DNA of 61,238 bases from an uncultured archaeon A07HR67 (GCA_000496175.1 KI543165.1:165941-227178), one strand, 5' to 3'. Positions 28,294 through 38,650 are shown, counted from the first letter of the stretch. The notes: a model not told the origin generated them from the sequence alone. Translations and numbers: made by a program.

Positions 28294-29663
28294 TGGTTTT
28301 CACCCCCGTCGGCGGCCGTCGGCTTCTCGGCCGACCTGCCGGTCCCCGACCGCGCGAGGTCGACGCTCGACGCGGTCTCCTTGCGGTGACCGAGCAGCCC
28401 CTCCGGCCGGTTGTGCATCAGCCAGATCAGGACCACGCCCATGATCACCAGCCGCAACTGGCTGACGCTGTCGAGCGTGTACAGGATGAACGGCATCGGG
28501 TCGAGCGAGGCGAACCCGGCCATCGCCTCGCCGAAGTTCCGCGGGGCGTCGCCCAGCTCGAAGGCCGCCTGAACGAGGTTCTTGAAGTACCGTGGCCCCT
28601 CGTACAACACCCCGGCGAAGATCGCGCCGCCGAGGAAGCTGCCGGTGTTCGAGCCCGCACCGCCGATGATCAACGCGATCCAGATGAAGAAGGTGATGTT
28701 CGGCCGGAACGACGGTGGCGTGATGCTCCCGCGGCTGGAGTACCAGAGGATGCCGCCGAGTCCCATCAGCGCCGACCCGAGCACGAACGCCGTGAGTTTG
28801 AACCGGTTGGTGTCCTTTCCGAGCGCGTTCGCGACGTCCTCGTCCTCGCGGATCGCCTTCAGCACGCGTCCAAACGGGGACTTCCCGGTCCGGGAGAGCA
28901 GCAGGTAGAACAGCCCGACGCCGATGAGGAGAACGATCCCGTAGAGAAGTCCATCGAGCACCGGTTTCGGGTTGTTCGAGATGACGTTCGCCTCAACGAA
29001 CGAGACGAACCCGAGGTACGGATCCCAGAGAAACAGCGCCCGGAGCAGCGCTTCGAGCGGGTTCGTGTAGTTCAGGATGAGCCCGCCGCCGCCGCCGAGA
29101 CCGACCGTGTCGGCCGTCGGGTCGAAGCTGAACAGCCAGAGGTCGATCGTATCCGGCACCGTGAACGTCTGGAACGTCCGGGACATCATCGTGAATCGGA
29201 CGATCTCCGAAAACGCCACGGTGACGATCGCGAGATAGTCCGCCCGGAGCCGGAGCGCGGGCAGCGCGACGAGCAGTCCGAAGAACGCCGCCGCGAGTAC
29301 GCCGGCGAGGACGCCGACAAACAATGGGAGTCCGAATCCGCCGACCTGCGCCGCGCCGTCTCCGACCGGTGGCTTCGAGACCAGCGCGGTCACGTAGATG
29401 CCGATCCCCATGAAGCCGACGATGCCGATGTTGAAGAGGCCGGTGTATCCCCAGTGGAGGTTCAACGCCAGCGCCATCATGCCGAAGACACCGATGTAGA
29501 ACGTGAGGTTCGCGATCGAGTTCAGCTGCCCGCGGAGGCCGTAGCCGAACGCGACGCCGGCGAGAATATACGCCAGGTAGAGGGCGCCGAGGACGGCGAC
29601 AACGAGCGTCACATCGCGCTCGAAAATCCCGCCGAACCGTCCGCGAATACCGTCGACGCTCAT
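28290..29663 (-). CDS. livM: Branched-chain amino acid ABC transporter permease LivM
   Basis: Multi-TM; GYTGLFNIGIVGFMGIGIYVTALV, LRADYLAIVTVAFSEIVR, GRVLKAIREDEDVANALGKD. Confidence 0.92.
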   Translation of the reverse strand: MSVDGIRGRFGGIFERDVTLVVAVLGALYLAYILAGVAFGYGLRGQLNSIANLTFYIGVFGMMALALNLHWGYTGLFNIGIVGFMGIGIYVTALVSKPPVGDGAAQVGGFGLPLFVGVLAGVLAAAFFGLLVALPALRLRADYLAIVTVAFSEIVRFTMMSRTFQTFTVPDTIDLWLFSFDPTADTVGLGGGGGLILNYTNPLEALLRALFLWDPYLGFVSFVEANVISNNPKPVLDGLLYGIVLLIGVGLFYLLLSRTGKSPFGRVLKAIREDEDVANALGKDTNRFKLTAFVLGSALMGLGGILWYSSRGSITPPSFRPNITFFIWIALIIGGAGSNTGSFLGGAIFAGVLYEGPRYFKNLVQAAFELGDAPRNFGEAMAGFASLDPMPFILYTLDSVSQLRLVIMGVVLIWLMHNRPEGLLGHRKETASSVDLARSGTGRSAEKPTAADGGENQ

Positions 29664-30772
29664 GCTGTGGTCCTCCCGCTGAAGATGCCTTCGGGCTTGA
29701 ACAACAGTATCACGATCATCACGACGAACGCGGCCGCGCGGCCGAACGCCGAGGGGATCCAGATCACCGAGACGGAGGCAGTGAGACCGATGATGATCCC
29801 GCCGCCAATCGCGCCGTAGATCGACCCGATCCCGCCGAGGATGACCGCGGCGAACACCAACAGTAGCAGCAGCCAGCCGTCGTTGAATCCGAGCGTTCCC
29901 TTCCAGAGGACGAACATGTAGCCGGCGACGCCGGTGAGTCCGGCGCCGACGATCCACGTCGTGCGGATGACCTCCTCGGTCGGAATGCCGGTAATCCGTG
30001 CGAGGTCCTCGTTGTCAGACATCGCGCGCATCGCCTTGCCGAGTTTCGTGCGCTGAAGCAGGAGGTGAACGCCGAGCATCAGGCCGCCCGCGACGACGAT
30101 GAGGCTGATGTCGTGTGCCGTCACCCGGAACGTCCCGTCGATCGCCGGAACGCTCACGCGCGGGACCGACCCCGACGCGGTCGTCCCCCGAACGCCGGCC
30201 CCGTAGACGAACTGGAGCAGGTACCGGAGCGCGAACGCGACGCCGATACTGGTAATCAACAGCGCGATGCCGCTCTCGTCGCGGATCGGACGATAGACGA
30301 ACCGGTCGATGGCCAGCGCTAAGACGATCGCCGCGACGCCTGCGACAAGGGCCCCGAAGACGACGGCGAGCGGCGCTGTCGTGACCCCGATTCCGAGCGC
30401 GCCGCCGAACACCGATCCCCCCGCGCCGACGAGCAGGAGCGCGCCGACGCTGTTCTCGCCGATCCCGGCGATGAGGTAACTCGTCCCCATCCCGGCGAAC
30501 GCCCCGCTGGTGAGGTAATCGCCGTGCGCGAAGTTCGCGAAGTTGAGAATACTGTACGTCATCGAGAGGCCGATGCCTGCCAACCCAATGATCAGCCCCC
30601 GCAACAACCCGTCCCAGACGAGCGACGCGAGGCTGCTGATTCGGATCCCTCCGGTCAGGAGGCCGCTCGCGAGCGACCACGCCATCCAGAGGGCGACGAG
30701 GATGACCCCGATGGCGAGCGGCTCCTCGCTGAGGGTTCGGCGGTACCGACCATACGTTTCAGAGAGACTCAC
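29660..30772 (-). CDS. livH: Branched-chain amino acid ABC transporter permease LivH
   Basis: GLAGIGLSMTYSILNFANFAHGDYLTSGAFAGM; likely GTG start at 30772. Confidence 0.9.
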   Translation of the reverse strand: MSLSETYGRYRRTLSEEPLAIGVILVALWMAWSLASGLLTGGIRISSLASLVWDGLLRGLIIGLAGIGLSMTYSILNFANFAHGDYLTSGAFAGMGTSYLIAGIGENSVGALLLVGAGGSVFGGALGIGVTTAPLAVVFGALVAGVAAIVLALAIDRFVYRPIRDESGIALLITSIGVAFALRYLLQFVYGAGVRGTTASGSVPRVSVPAIDGTFRVTAHDISLIVVAGGLMLGVHLLLQRTKLGKAMRAMSDNEDLARITGIPTEEVIRTTWIVGAGLTGVAGYMFVLWKGTLGFNDGWLLLLLVFAAVILGGIGSIYGAIGGGIIIGLTASVSVIWIPSAFGRAAAFVVMIVILLFKPEGIFSGRTTA

Positions 30773-30946
30773 GTGATAACACTCCTCGGAATACCGTGTG
30801 AAATCTACACGTAAGACGTTTACTACCGACACATGGCCGTGTTCCGTCACACGCAGTCACACGCACGGGCTAACTGTGACGGCTAGCCGCTCGACCCTCA
30901 CGGCGGCCGAACGTACATATTAGTCGTCGGAAGCCGATCGGCCGGT

Positions 30947-31888
30947 ATGGCCGACGTATCCATCGAAGTGACCCCGGACGTCGAGATCCCGCCCGACGAG
31001 ATCCCCGAAGCCGTCCCCGGGACGTCCCGAACCATCGAGGCGAACGGCGTCCGGTTACACGTCGTCGAGGCCGGTCCGGAAGACGGGAAACTGCTCGTCC
31101 TCCTCCACGGCTTTCCGGAGTTCTGGTACGGCTGGCACGAGACGATCGGGCCGCTCGCGAACGCGGGCTATCGCGTCGTCGTGCCGGACCAGCGCGGATA
31201 CAACCTCTCGGAGAAGCCGTCCGGGGTCGCCGAGTATCGCATCGACGAACTCGCCCGCGACGTTCTCGGGCTGATAGACGCCTACGGCCGGGACCGAGCG
31301 GCGGTCGCCGGCCACGACTGGGGAGCCGCGGTCGGCTGGTGGCTCGCGATCCACCATGCCGACCGGCTCTCGGAGTTCGTCGCCGTCAACGTGCCACACC
31401 CGACCGTCTTCGAGCGGGCGATCAGAGACTCCTGGAGCCAACGGCTCAAGAGCTGGTACATGCTCGCCTTTCAGCTCCCGAAGCTTCCCGAAGCCGTCGC
31501 GAGCGCCGGAAACTGGCGGATCGCCGTCCGGAGCATGCGGCGCACGAGCAACCCGGGCACGTTCGACGAGGAGGACATCCGGCGGTACCGCCGGGCGTGG
31601 GACCGCGACGGGGCGTTCGAGGCGATGGTGAACTGGTATCGAGCGGTCGTCCGCGACCGACCCGAGCCCGAGACGTCACGCGTGACGGTCCCGACGCTCG
31701 TGATCTGGGGCGCCGGCGATCAGTTCCTCGAAAAGCGACTGGCCGGCCGGAGCGTCGACCGCTGTGCGAACGGCCGGCTCCTGACGATCGACGACGCGAC
31801 CCACTGGGTGGTCCACGAGGATCCACACCGCGTCGCGGACGCGATCGCCGACCACACCGACCCGCTGCCGCCGGGCGCACGGGAGTGA
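30947..31888 (+). CDS. Alpha/beta hydrolase (epoxide hydrolase-like)
   Basis: LVLLHGFPEFWYGWHETIGPLANAGYRVVVPDQRGYNLSEKP; AVAGHDWGAAVGWWLA. Confidence 0.9.
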   Translation: MADVSIEVTPDVEIPPDEIPEAVPGTSRTIEANGVRLHVVEAGPEDGKLLVLLHGFPEFWYGWHETIGPLANAGYRVVVPDQRGYNLSEKPSGVAEYRIDELARDVLGLIDAYGRDRAAVAGHDWGAAVGWWLAIHHADRLSEFVAVNVPHPTVFERAIRDSWSQRLKSWYMLAFQLPKLPEAVASAGNWRIAVRSMRRTSNPGTFDEEDIRRYRRAWDRDGAFEAMVNWYRAVVRDRPEPETSRVTVPTLVIWGAGDQFLEKRLAGRSVDRCANGRLLTIDDATHWVVHEDPHRVADAIADHTDPLPPGARE

Positions 31889-31988
31889 GCGGGTCGACAC
31901 CTGGGGCCGTCGCGGTGCCGACGCCGAGAACCGTCGCGGTGCCGACGCCGGCGACGCGTTTTAACCCCCGCGGACCGAGGGGGCGAGT

Positions 31989-32315
31989 ATGACGCTCGAC
32001 CGATACGCCGACGCCGTCGGCGACCTCGATCCCGCGACGGGAACGGTCGCGACCGCCGAAGTCGTCGTCACAGACGACGTGCTCGTGAAGGCGTTCGTCC
32101 TCGCTCCCGGCAGCGAGATCGACGCCCACGAGCACGCGGACGCGACGAACGTCTTCCACGTCCTCGAGGGAGAGCCGACCGTGGTTCGCGAGGGAGAAAC
32201 GGAACGGCTAGCCGCCCCCGCAGTCGTCCACAACGCGCGTGGCGACGTTCACGGCGCCCGCAACGAGAGCGACGACCGCGCCGTGCTCACGGCGAGTCTC
32301 TGTCCGCTCCCCTGA
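31989..32315 (+). CDS. Cupin domain protein
   Basis: FVLAPGSEIDAHEHADATNVFHVLEGEPTVVREGETERLAAPAVVHNARGDVHGARN. Confidence 0.8.
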   Translation: MTLDRYADAVGDLDPATGTVATAEVVVTDDVLVKAFVLAPGSEIDAHEHADATNVFHVLEGEPTVVREGETERLAAPAVVHNARGDVHGARNESDDRAVLTASLCPLP

Positions 32316-32728
32316 TGGACGGCGAAATCGACCCCGACGAACTGGCTGACGTGCTCGAAACGGACGCCGAGGCGACCGCCGGCGAGGCCGATGGCGCCGA
32401 CCGCTCGGAGCTCCGGATCGTCGACATCCGCGACGAGCGGTCGTTCGACCGCGGACACCTCCCCGACAGCGAGTCGATCCCTTTCCCGGAGCTCACGAAC
32501 CGCGTCGACGAACTCGAGGGCGCAGACCGGATCGTGACCGTCTGTCCACACGGGATCGCCAGCCGGCAGGCGGCCCAGCTGATCGGAAGCTACGAGGGGA
32601 CGGCAGACGCCCGCGTCGAGAGCCTCAACGGCGGGATCGAGGCGTGGCAGGAGGGGGGCCGCGAACTGGAGCCGACGCCCGAGGCGGACGCCGACGCGGA
32701 CGACACGGCCTCCGACGCGCCGTTCTGA
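32315..32728 (+). CDS. Rhodanese-like domain protein
   Basis: LRIVDIRDERSFDRGHLPDSESIPFPELTNRVDELEGADRIVTVCPHGIASRQAAQLI. Confidence 0.88.
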   Translation: MDGEIDPDELADVLETDAEATAGEADGADRSELRIVDIRDERSFDRGHLPDSESIPFPELTNRVDELEGADRIVTVCPHGIASRQAAQLIGSYEGTADARVESLNGGIEAWQEGGRELEPTPEADADADDTASDAPF

Positions 32729-32737
32729 CCGGACCGA

Positions 32738-34888
32738 TCACCGGTCGTCACGGGAACGGCCGACGCACGCCCCGGCGGCACACAACAGGGCGACGACCGC
32801 GACCAGCGGTCCGAAGCCGGGCGTCTCGTCGGTCGTGTCTCCGTCCGATTCTTCGCCGCCGCCAGGGGGCTCGACGCGCACCGTCGCCGTCGCCTCGCCG
32901 GCGGGACCCGCGACGGTGACGGCAACCTCTCCGGAAGCGTCGAGCGTCAGCGCTCGGGTCGCGGTCGTCTCCCCGCCGGCGTCCAGCCGGACGGGCACCG
33001 TCGCGAGCGACTCGCCGTCGACGCGGAACTCGACGTCCGAGCCGGCGGGGATGGCCGCGTCGTTTGCGAGGGTCGCGGTCACGGTCACCGGCTCACCGGC
33101 CGTCACGCGGTCGGTGTCGGTCGAGACCCCGCGAACGAGAACGGGCGCCGGGTCGGAGACGACGACGGTGAGCGTCTCGCTGCCGACCCGCACCTCGTAC
33201 TCGCCGGGGTCGGTGAACGTGTGTGCGAAGCGCTCGGCCGTCTCGGAACCGGCGGCGAGCGTCTCCGACCGGGTCTCGACCGGCTCGCCGTCGACGGACA
33301 TCGTGATCGCGTAGCTGCCCGAGACGCTGCCGGTGTTCGAAGCCTCGACCGTCAGTTCGAGCGTCTCGCCCGCCGCGAGCCGCACCGGGTCGCGCGCGAC
33401 GGAGCGGTTTCGATACTCGCCGGTCGCGTACACGCCGTCGGGAGCGAGGCCGTACCCGACCCGCGCCGGCATTCTCTCGAACGCGGCCGCGTGAGCGTCG
33501 CGGTCCCACGTCTCCGGAACGTCGCTCGTCGTCGTCAGCCGCTCGGCCGCGTCGCGAACGGCGGCCGCCGCCTCGTCGTCGCCCCCCTCGGCGGCTGCCG
33601 CCTCGATCGCGTCGAGAACCGCGCGGTTCGTGATCGGCTCCGACGCGTCGTTGAGGTCGCGGAAGACGGTCGCGAGCGACGCCCGGCCGTCGGCAGCCAG
33701 CCGGATCCGGCGGTCGATCTCACCGGCCACGAGCGAGCCCTTTGTGTACGGGGTCTCCGGCCGCCAGGTGCCGGGGTCTGTGAGCACCGCCGAGGCGTCC
33801 GGCTCCCGCTCGCCGCGCGATACGGTCTGTTCGAACCGGTCGAAGCCGATCGCGCCGCGGTCGAGCGCGAACAACGCGGCGTAGTACGTCGCGCTCGCCT
33901 CGGTGAACCACCGGGCGCTCGGCTCGGCCCGGTACGCCTGGCGGGTGTGGACGTACTCGTGGGTCCAGACGTCCGCCGCGGTTCCGGCGGGTTCCCGGTC
34001 GCGCACCCAGAGGTCCGCGTCGCCGGTCTGGAGCCCCCGAACGGCCCACGAGACGTCCTCGGTGGGAGCGGCGACCGCGAACACCTCGGCGTCGTCGCCG
34101 CCCACCGGAAGCGCGGCTCGCGCCCCCTCGAACGCCCCGAACACCGCCGCCGGCGACGCCGCGAGATCGGCCGCCTCCGGGACGATCAGCCGAACCCGCC
34201 GGCCGTCGGTCTCCCTGACGTGCGTCTCGTGTGCGCCGAGAAACGCCATCGTCTCCGAGGCCGCTCCCTCGCCGGAGACGCGGTTCTCGCGGGCGACCCG
34301 GAGCTGACCGCTGCCGGTGTACCGTGCGGAGACGCCGACCCGCGGGGTTCGCACGAGCGCCCACTCGCCCGTGTCCACGAACCGGTAGGTGCCGTCGCCG
34401 GCGAGCGGGCCCGACTCGGCGACGGTGTCGTTCGCCGCCATCGCGTACGTGATCGACGGCTCGTCGGTCTCGCCGTCCCACGCCCACACCACCCCGTCGC
34501 GCTCCGCGTCGTCGACGCGCTCGAAGCCGTCGGGGTCGACGGAGGCGTCGGTCATCGTCAGAATCGTGACCCGGAGTGCTGTAATGCGGTCGGGAACGGT
34601 TTGTACACGCGTCGTGACTCCGACCGTCCCCGCCTCGTCGGTCGCGAACAGTTCGTTGCGGACGCGGATCGTGTCGGCCGCGTCAGCAGCCGTCGCGCCG
34701 GTCTCCGCCGCGCCGAGCGTCGGGTCGGCCGGCGACGCCGCGGCGTCTCCGGTCTGGGCGTGGTCGACCGCGGCGTCTGGCGCAGCGGCCGCGTCGGACT
34801 GCGGACCCCCTGCGGCGACGCCCGCGAGGAGGAGCACAGCGATCAGAAACGCGACGGCGGCTCGAACGCCCGGGCCTGACCGGTCCAT
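32738..34888 (-). CDS. Exported protein with HExxH gluzincin-like domain and CARDB-like C-terminal repeats
   Basis: Signal-like N-terminus; DVWTHEYVHTRQAYRAEPSARWFTEASATYYAALFAL; GETLELTVEASNTGSVSG... repeats; C-terminal TM. Confidence 0.75.
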   Translation of the reverse strand: MDRSGPGVRAAVAFLIAVLLLAGVAAGGPQSDAAAAPDAAVDHAQTGDAAASPADPTLGAAETGATAADAADTIRVRNELFATDEAGTVGVTTRVQTVPDRITALRVTILTMTDASVDPDGFERVDDAERDGVVWAWDGETDEPSITYAMAANDTVAESGPLAGDGTYRFVDTGEWALVRTPRVGVSARYTGSGQLRVARENRVSGEGAASETMAFLGAHETHVRETDGRRVRLIVPEAADLAASPAAVFGAFEGARAALPVGGDDAEVFAVAAPTEDVSWAVRGLQTGDADLWVRDREPAGTAADVWTHEYVHTRQAYRAEPSARWFTEASATYYAALFALDRGAIGFDRFEQTVSRGEREPDASAVLTDPGTWRPETPYTKGSLVAGEIDRRIRLAADGRASLATVFRDLNDASEPITNRAVLDAIEAAAAEGGDDEAAAAVRDAAERLTTTSDVPETWDRDAHAAAFERMPARVGYGLAPDGVYATGEYRNRSVARDPVRLAAGETLELTVEASNTGSVSGSYAITMSVDGEPVETRSETLAAGSETAERFAHTFTDPGEYEVRVGSETLTVVVSDPAPVLVRGVSTDTDRVTAGEPVTVTATLANDAAIPAGSDVEFRVDGESLATVPVRLDAGGETTATRALTLDASGEVAVTVAGPAGEATATVRVEPPGGGEESDGDTTDETPGFGPLVAVVALLCAAGACVGRSRDDR

Positions 34889-35056
34889 GAGCGATCACCG
34901 CCGGTATCGGGTTTAGGATTGTCCCTCGCAGTCGGTCGCCGGCGTCGGAGACGCCAGACAAAGGGAAGAGGGAGCGTGTGACATGTCCCTCCATACGAAC
35001 CTACGGCCTCGAAAAGTTTAATCGTTGGCTCCCGGTGTCGCGTCGGCGCTCGCGGC

Positions 35057-35956
35057 TCAGAGCGCGTGAACGCGAACGGTCCAGAAGTCCTGGAACGCGT
35101 CGTCTAAGGCCGCCTCCGGGGCGCCGGTCGCGTCAGTCAGGTCGGTGACGTCGGCGAGGTCGCGCACCTCTCCGAGCACGCTCCGCTCGCCGACGACGAT
35201 CGTTCGGTCGACATCGTCGAGCGCGGCGATGGCGTCGCGGGCGCGGCCGAGGTGGTCGTCGATCTGGCCCGCGCGGCGGCGTTCGAAGCGGCCCTGTGAG
35301 AACCCGCCCTTCGAGTGGGCCTCCGTGATGTCGGAGGTGAATCCCTCGAAGTCGACGCGGTCCGTCCCCTCGTAGGTGCCACGCGCGAACGTGTCCGACC
35401 GGACCAGCGCGAACGCGAACCGGCCGGTCGGGCGGAACCACGCGTCCGGGAGCCGGGGGGCCGCCGCCCATCGATCGAACGGCTCCGGCTCGATCGGCGT
35501 CGACAGGGCGACGCTCACCGCGCCGGTGTCGTCGGCGACCACGACCGTCGGCGCGGCGCGGCGAACGAGCCGGGTGCGGTCGCCGAACCAGTCGCTCACG
35601 CGTGCTGGAACCGCGTCGGCGTCGGGAACGAACGCGGTGAGCACCCCTTCCGGATCGGCGCTTTCGATCCCGCGAAGCCGGCCGAGGACGTCCGCGAGAC
35701 GCCCCTCGGTCGCGTCGCTCACGCGGCGAAACTCGACGGTCTCCTCGTCGCTTTCGGCGCGCTCGACGCGGTCTTCCAGCGACTCGACGCGGTCTTCGAG
35801 GCGGTTGACCTGCGCCTCGGCGCGCTGGCGGTCCGCGGCGGCCTCGGAGCGGCGGTCTTCTTCGGCCGCCGCGCGGCGCTCGAGGTGTCGCTTCTCCTCT
35901 TCGAGCGTCTGGATCCGTTCTTTGAGCTCGGCGCGTCCGAGCAGCCGGTCGATCAT
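35057..35956 (-). CDS. VLRF1/Vms1-like (eRF1-related) protein with N-terminal coiled coil
   Basis: Coiled coil RIQTLEEEKRHLERRAAAEEDRR...; EAHSKGGFSQGRFERRRAGQIDDHLGRARDAI. Confidence 0.8.
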   Translation of the reverse strand: MIDRLLGRAELKERIQTLEEEKRHLERRAAAEEDRRSEAAADRQRAEAQVNRLEDRVESLEDRVERAESDEETVEFRRVSDATEGRLADVLGRLRGIESADPEGVLTAFVPDADAVPARVSDWFGDRTRLVRRAAPTVVVADDTGAVSVALSTPIEPEPFDRWAAAPRLPDAWFRPTGRFAFALVRSDTFARGTYEGTDRVDFEGFTSDITEAHSKGGFSQGRFERRRAGQIDDHLGRARDAIAALDDVDRTIVVGERSVLGEVRDLADVTDLTDATGAPEAALDDAFQDFWTVRVHAL

Positions 35957-35998
35957 ACAGAGGGGTCCAGCGCCGACCTCAAAGGTGCGTCGACCGGC

Positions 35999-36343
35999 TC
36001 ACGCGTCGACGAACGGCTCCCACCCCTCCCAGCGGAGCAGGCTCTCCGCGCGGTCGGCGTCCGCCAGCAACACGTTGCGGGTAGACGGGAGGCTCTCGTC
36101 GGCGAGCGCTCGGGGAATCGCGAGCGTGCCGCTCGGAACGCCCTCGTCGCCCTCGACCGGGATGTGTCCCGCGTCGACTTTCATCACGAGGGGAGCGTCG
36201 AGTCGCTCGACGCCCTCGCCGTCCGCGTACAGCTGCTCGTTGACCCGCTCGTGGTCGGCCCGCTGGATGACGGCGCGGTCGCCGTCGTGGGGCTCCACGT
36301 ACAGTTCGCCCAGATAATACCCGCTTGAGAAGCGTTCGAACAT
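35999..36343 (-). CDS. Conserved haloarchaeal protein (DUF5802-like)
   Basis: MFERFSSGYYLGELYVEPHDGDRAVIQRADHERVNEQLYADGEG...; TATA-like cttatatatta about 25 nt upstream favours 36343 over 36367. Confidence 0.7.
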   Translation of the reverse strand: MFERFSSGYYLGELYVEPHDGDRAVIQRADHERVNEQLYADGEGVERLDAPLVMKVDAGHIPVEGDEGVPSGTLAIPRALADESLPSTRNVLLADADRAESLLRWEGWEPFVDA

Positions 36344-36430
36344 GCTGTGCGTGTGATACTCTACCACGATAATATATAAGCGTTACTCGGGCGGCGACGG
36401 CGACACGACAGACGACGCGGCGGCCGAGAA

Positions 36431-37345
36431 CTATTCTCCGTCCGAGTCCCGCGCCACCTCGTGGCGGCCAAAGCCGTAGCGCAGTCGATTGGCGAGCCGT
36501 CGCGAGAACCGTCCCTCGTTGCGCGAGTCGAACCGCTCGGCGAGCGCCCCGTAGATCAACGGCACGGGCACCTCCTGTTCGAGCGCCTCCTCGACCGTCC
36601 ACGTTCCCGTCGACCCGCCAGCGACGTGGTCGGCGACGTCGCCGAGGTCGGAGCCCTCCTCGCGGAACGCCTCCGCACAGAGTTCGAGCAGCCACGACCG
36701 TATCACCGCGCCGTTGTTCCACGTGCGGGCGACCGACTCCAGATCGAGGTCGTACCGCCCCTCCGCGAGCAGTTCGAACCCCTCACCGTACGCCTGCATG
36801 AGCGCGTACTCCACGCCGTTGTGTACCATCTTTACGTAGTGGCCCGCCCCCGACGGTCCCATGCGGTCGTGGCCGTCCGGTCCCGTGGCGATCGCATCGA
36901 AGACAGGCGTCAATTCCTCGTAGGCCCACTCGGGGCCGCCGATCATCAGCGAGAACCCCGCCTCCGCGCTGGCAGGCCCGCCCGACGTCCCACAATCGAG
37001 GTAGGCGGCGTCGGTCGCCTCGGCACGCCGGACCGACCCGTGAAACCGGGAGTTGCCGCCGTCGACGACGACGTCGTCGGCGTCGAGGTGCGGTTCGAGG
37101 TCCGCGAGCGTGGCGTCGACGGGGTCGCCGGCGGGCACCATCAGCCAGAGCCGCTTGCCGGCTTCGGAGCCGTCGAGCCGGTCGCAGACGTCTTCGACCG
37201 ACTCCGCGGGCGTCGCACCCGCTGTCGCCGCCGTCGCCGTCGCCTCCGCCGAGAGGTCGAACGCGACCACGTCGTGGCCCGCGTTGAGACACCGGTCGAC
37301 GACGATCTGCCCCATCCGCCCCAGCCCGATGACGCCGAGTTGCAT
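36431..37345 (-). CDS. gnd: 6-phosphogluconate dehydrogenase (decarboxylating), short form
   Basis: MQLGVIGLGRMGQIVVDRCLNAGHDVVAFD; MGPSGAGHYVKMVHNGVEYALMQAYGEGFELL. Confidence 0.92.
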   Translation of the reverse strand: MQLGVIGLGRMGQIVVDRCLNAGHDVVAFDLSAEATATAATAGATPAESVEDVCDRLDGSEAGKRLWLMVPAGDPVDATLADLEPHLDADDVVVDGGNSRFHGSVRRAEATDAAYLDCGTSGGPASAEAGFSLMIGGPEWAYEELTPVFDAIATGPDGHDRMGPSGAGHYVKMVHNGVEYALMQAYGEGFELLAEGRYDLDLESVARTWNNGAVIRSWLLELCAEAFREEGSDLGDVADHVAGGSTGTWTVEEALEQEVPVPLIYGALAERFDSRNEGRFSRRLANRLRYGFGRHEVARDSDGE

Positions 37346-37417
37346 GCGATGACGGTCGCCGCCGCGGCTCCTAGTGGTTCCGGTTCGCGCGTCAAGAACG
37401 GCCGCGGAGCAGCCGGC

Positions 37418-38650
37418 TCAGTCGGCCTGTGACGATTCCGTCGCCGTCTCGCCGACGTGTGCCCGCAGGGTGTCGACGTCTTTGTTGCCCGCGCCGGTAT
37501 TGAGGAGGACGACGGTGTCGTCCGGGCCGAACTCGCCGGCCGCCGCGAGCGCGAACGCGCCCGACGCCGCGGCCGCACACGTCGCACCGGTTTCTAACCC
37601 TTCTTCGCGGGCGACCCGGATCGCCGCGTCGAGAATCTCGCGGTCGGTCGTCGCCACCGCGCCGCCGTCCGACTCCCGGATAGCGTCGAGGATCAGCGGG
37701 CTCGCGCCGGGATCGGGGATCGCGATCCCGTTACAGGCAGTGTCGACCTCGTCGTCCGCGAGCGGCTCGTGGCGGTCGGTGCCCGCCTCGTACGCGTCCA
37801 CGACCGGCGCACACCCCGCCGCTTGGGCGGCGTACATCGGAACGAGCTCGTCGGTCCAGCCGAGGTCTCTGGCCTCGCGGGCCGCCTTGTGCATGCCGAT
37901 GAGCCCGACGCCGCCGCCGGTCGGATACACGACCGCGTCCGGCGCCTCCCAGTCGAGCTGTTCGAGCAGTTCGAGCGCCATCGTCTTCTTTCCCTCGTGG
38001 CGGTACGGCGTGACGAACGTCTTCGTGGAGTACCACTCCGGATTGTCGTCCATGCCGGCGGCGTACGCCTTGCCGGCGTCGCCGATCTCCGAGGTGCCGT
38101 CGACGGGATCGGTGACGGTCAGGTCCGCGCCGTGGACCTCCGTCATCGCCTTCTGGGTGAACCCCGCCCGCGACGGGAGAAAGACGTGTGCGTCGAGGCC
38201 GGCACGGGCCGCGTAGGCCGCCGCGGCCTGTCCCGCGTTGCCCGCGCTGTTCAACGCCACGTCGGTCGCGCCGTGTTCACGCGCGGCCGTCATCGCGAGC
38301 GACTGCCCGCGGTCTTTGAACGTCCCCGTGGGATTGTCCCCCTCGTCTTTCAACAACACCCGGCCGACGTCCATCGCCTCGGCGAGCGCGGGACACTCGA
38401 CGAGCGGCGTCCCGCCCTCTCCGAGCGTCACCGCGGCGTCGCGGGGAAACGGAAGCAGCTCCTCGTACCGCCACATCGAGTCGCCGGTGCGGCCGTTGAG
38501 GGCCGCCGGCGTGAGGTCGATCCGGTCGTAGTCGTACGTCGGGTCCAAGATCCCGTCGCAGTCCGGACAGCGGTGCGTCGCGGTCTCGGCGTCGAACGTC
38601 GATCCGCAGTCGACACACGAGAGTCCCTCGAACGCGGTCGTTGTCTCCAT
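37418..38650 (-). CDS. thrC: Threonine synthase
   Basis: N-terminal zinc ribbon CVDCGSTFDAETATHRCPDCDG; LLKDEGDNPTGTFKDRGQSLAMTAAREHGA. Confidence 0.9.
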   Translation of the reverse strand: METTTAFEGLSCVDCGSTFDAETATHRCPDCDGILDPTYDYDRIDLTPAALNGRTGDSMWRYEELLPFPRDAAVTLGEGGTPLVECPALAEAMDVGRVLLKDEGDNPTGTFKDRGQSLAMTAAREHGATDVALNSAGNAGQAAAAYAARAGLDAHVFLPSRAGFTQKAMTEVHGADLTVTDPVDGTSEIGDAGKAYAAGMDDNPEWYSTKTFVTPYRHEGKKTMALELLEQLDWEAPDAVVYPTGGGVGLIGMHKAAREARDLGWTDELVPMYAAQAAGCAPVVDAYEAGTDRHEPLADDEVDTACNGIAIPDPGASPLILDAIRESDGGAVATTDREILDAAIRVAREEGLETGATCAAAASGAFALAAAGEFGPDDTVVLLNTGAGNKDVDTLRAHVGETATESSQAD

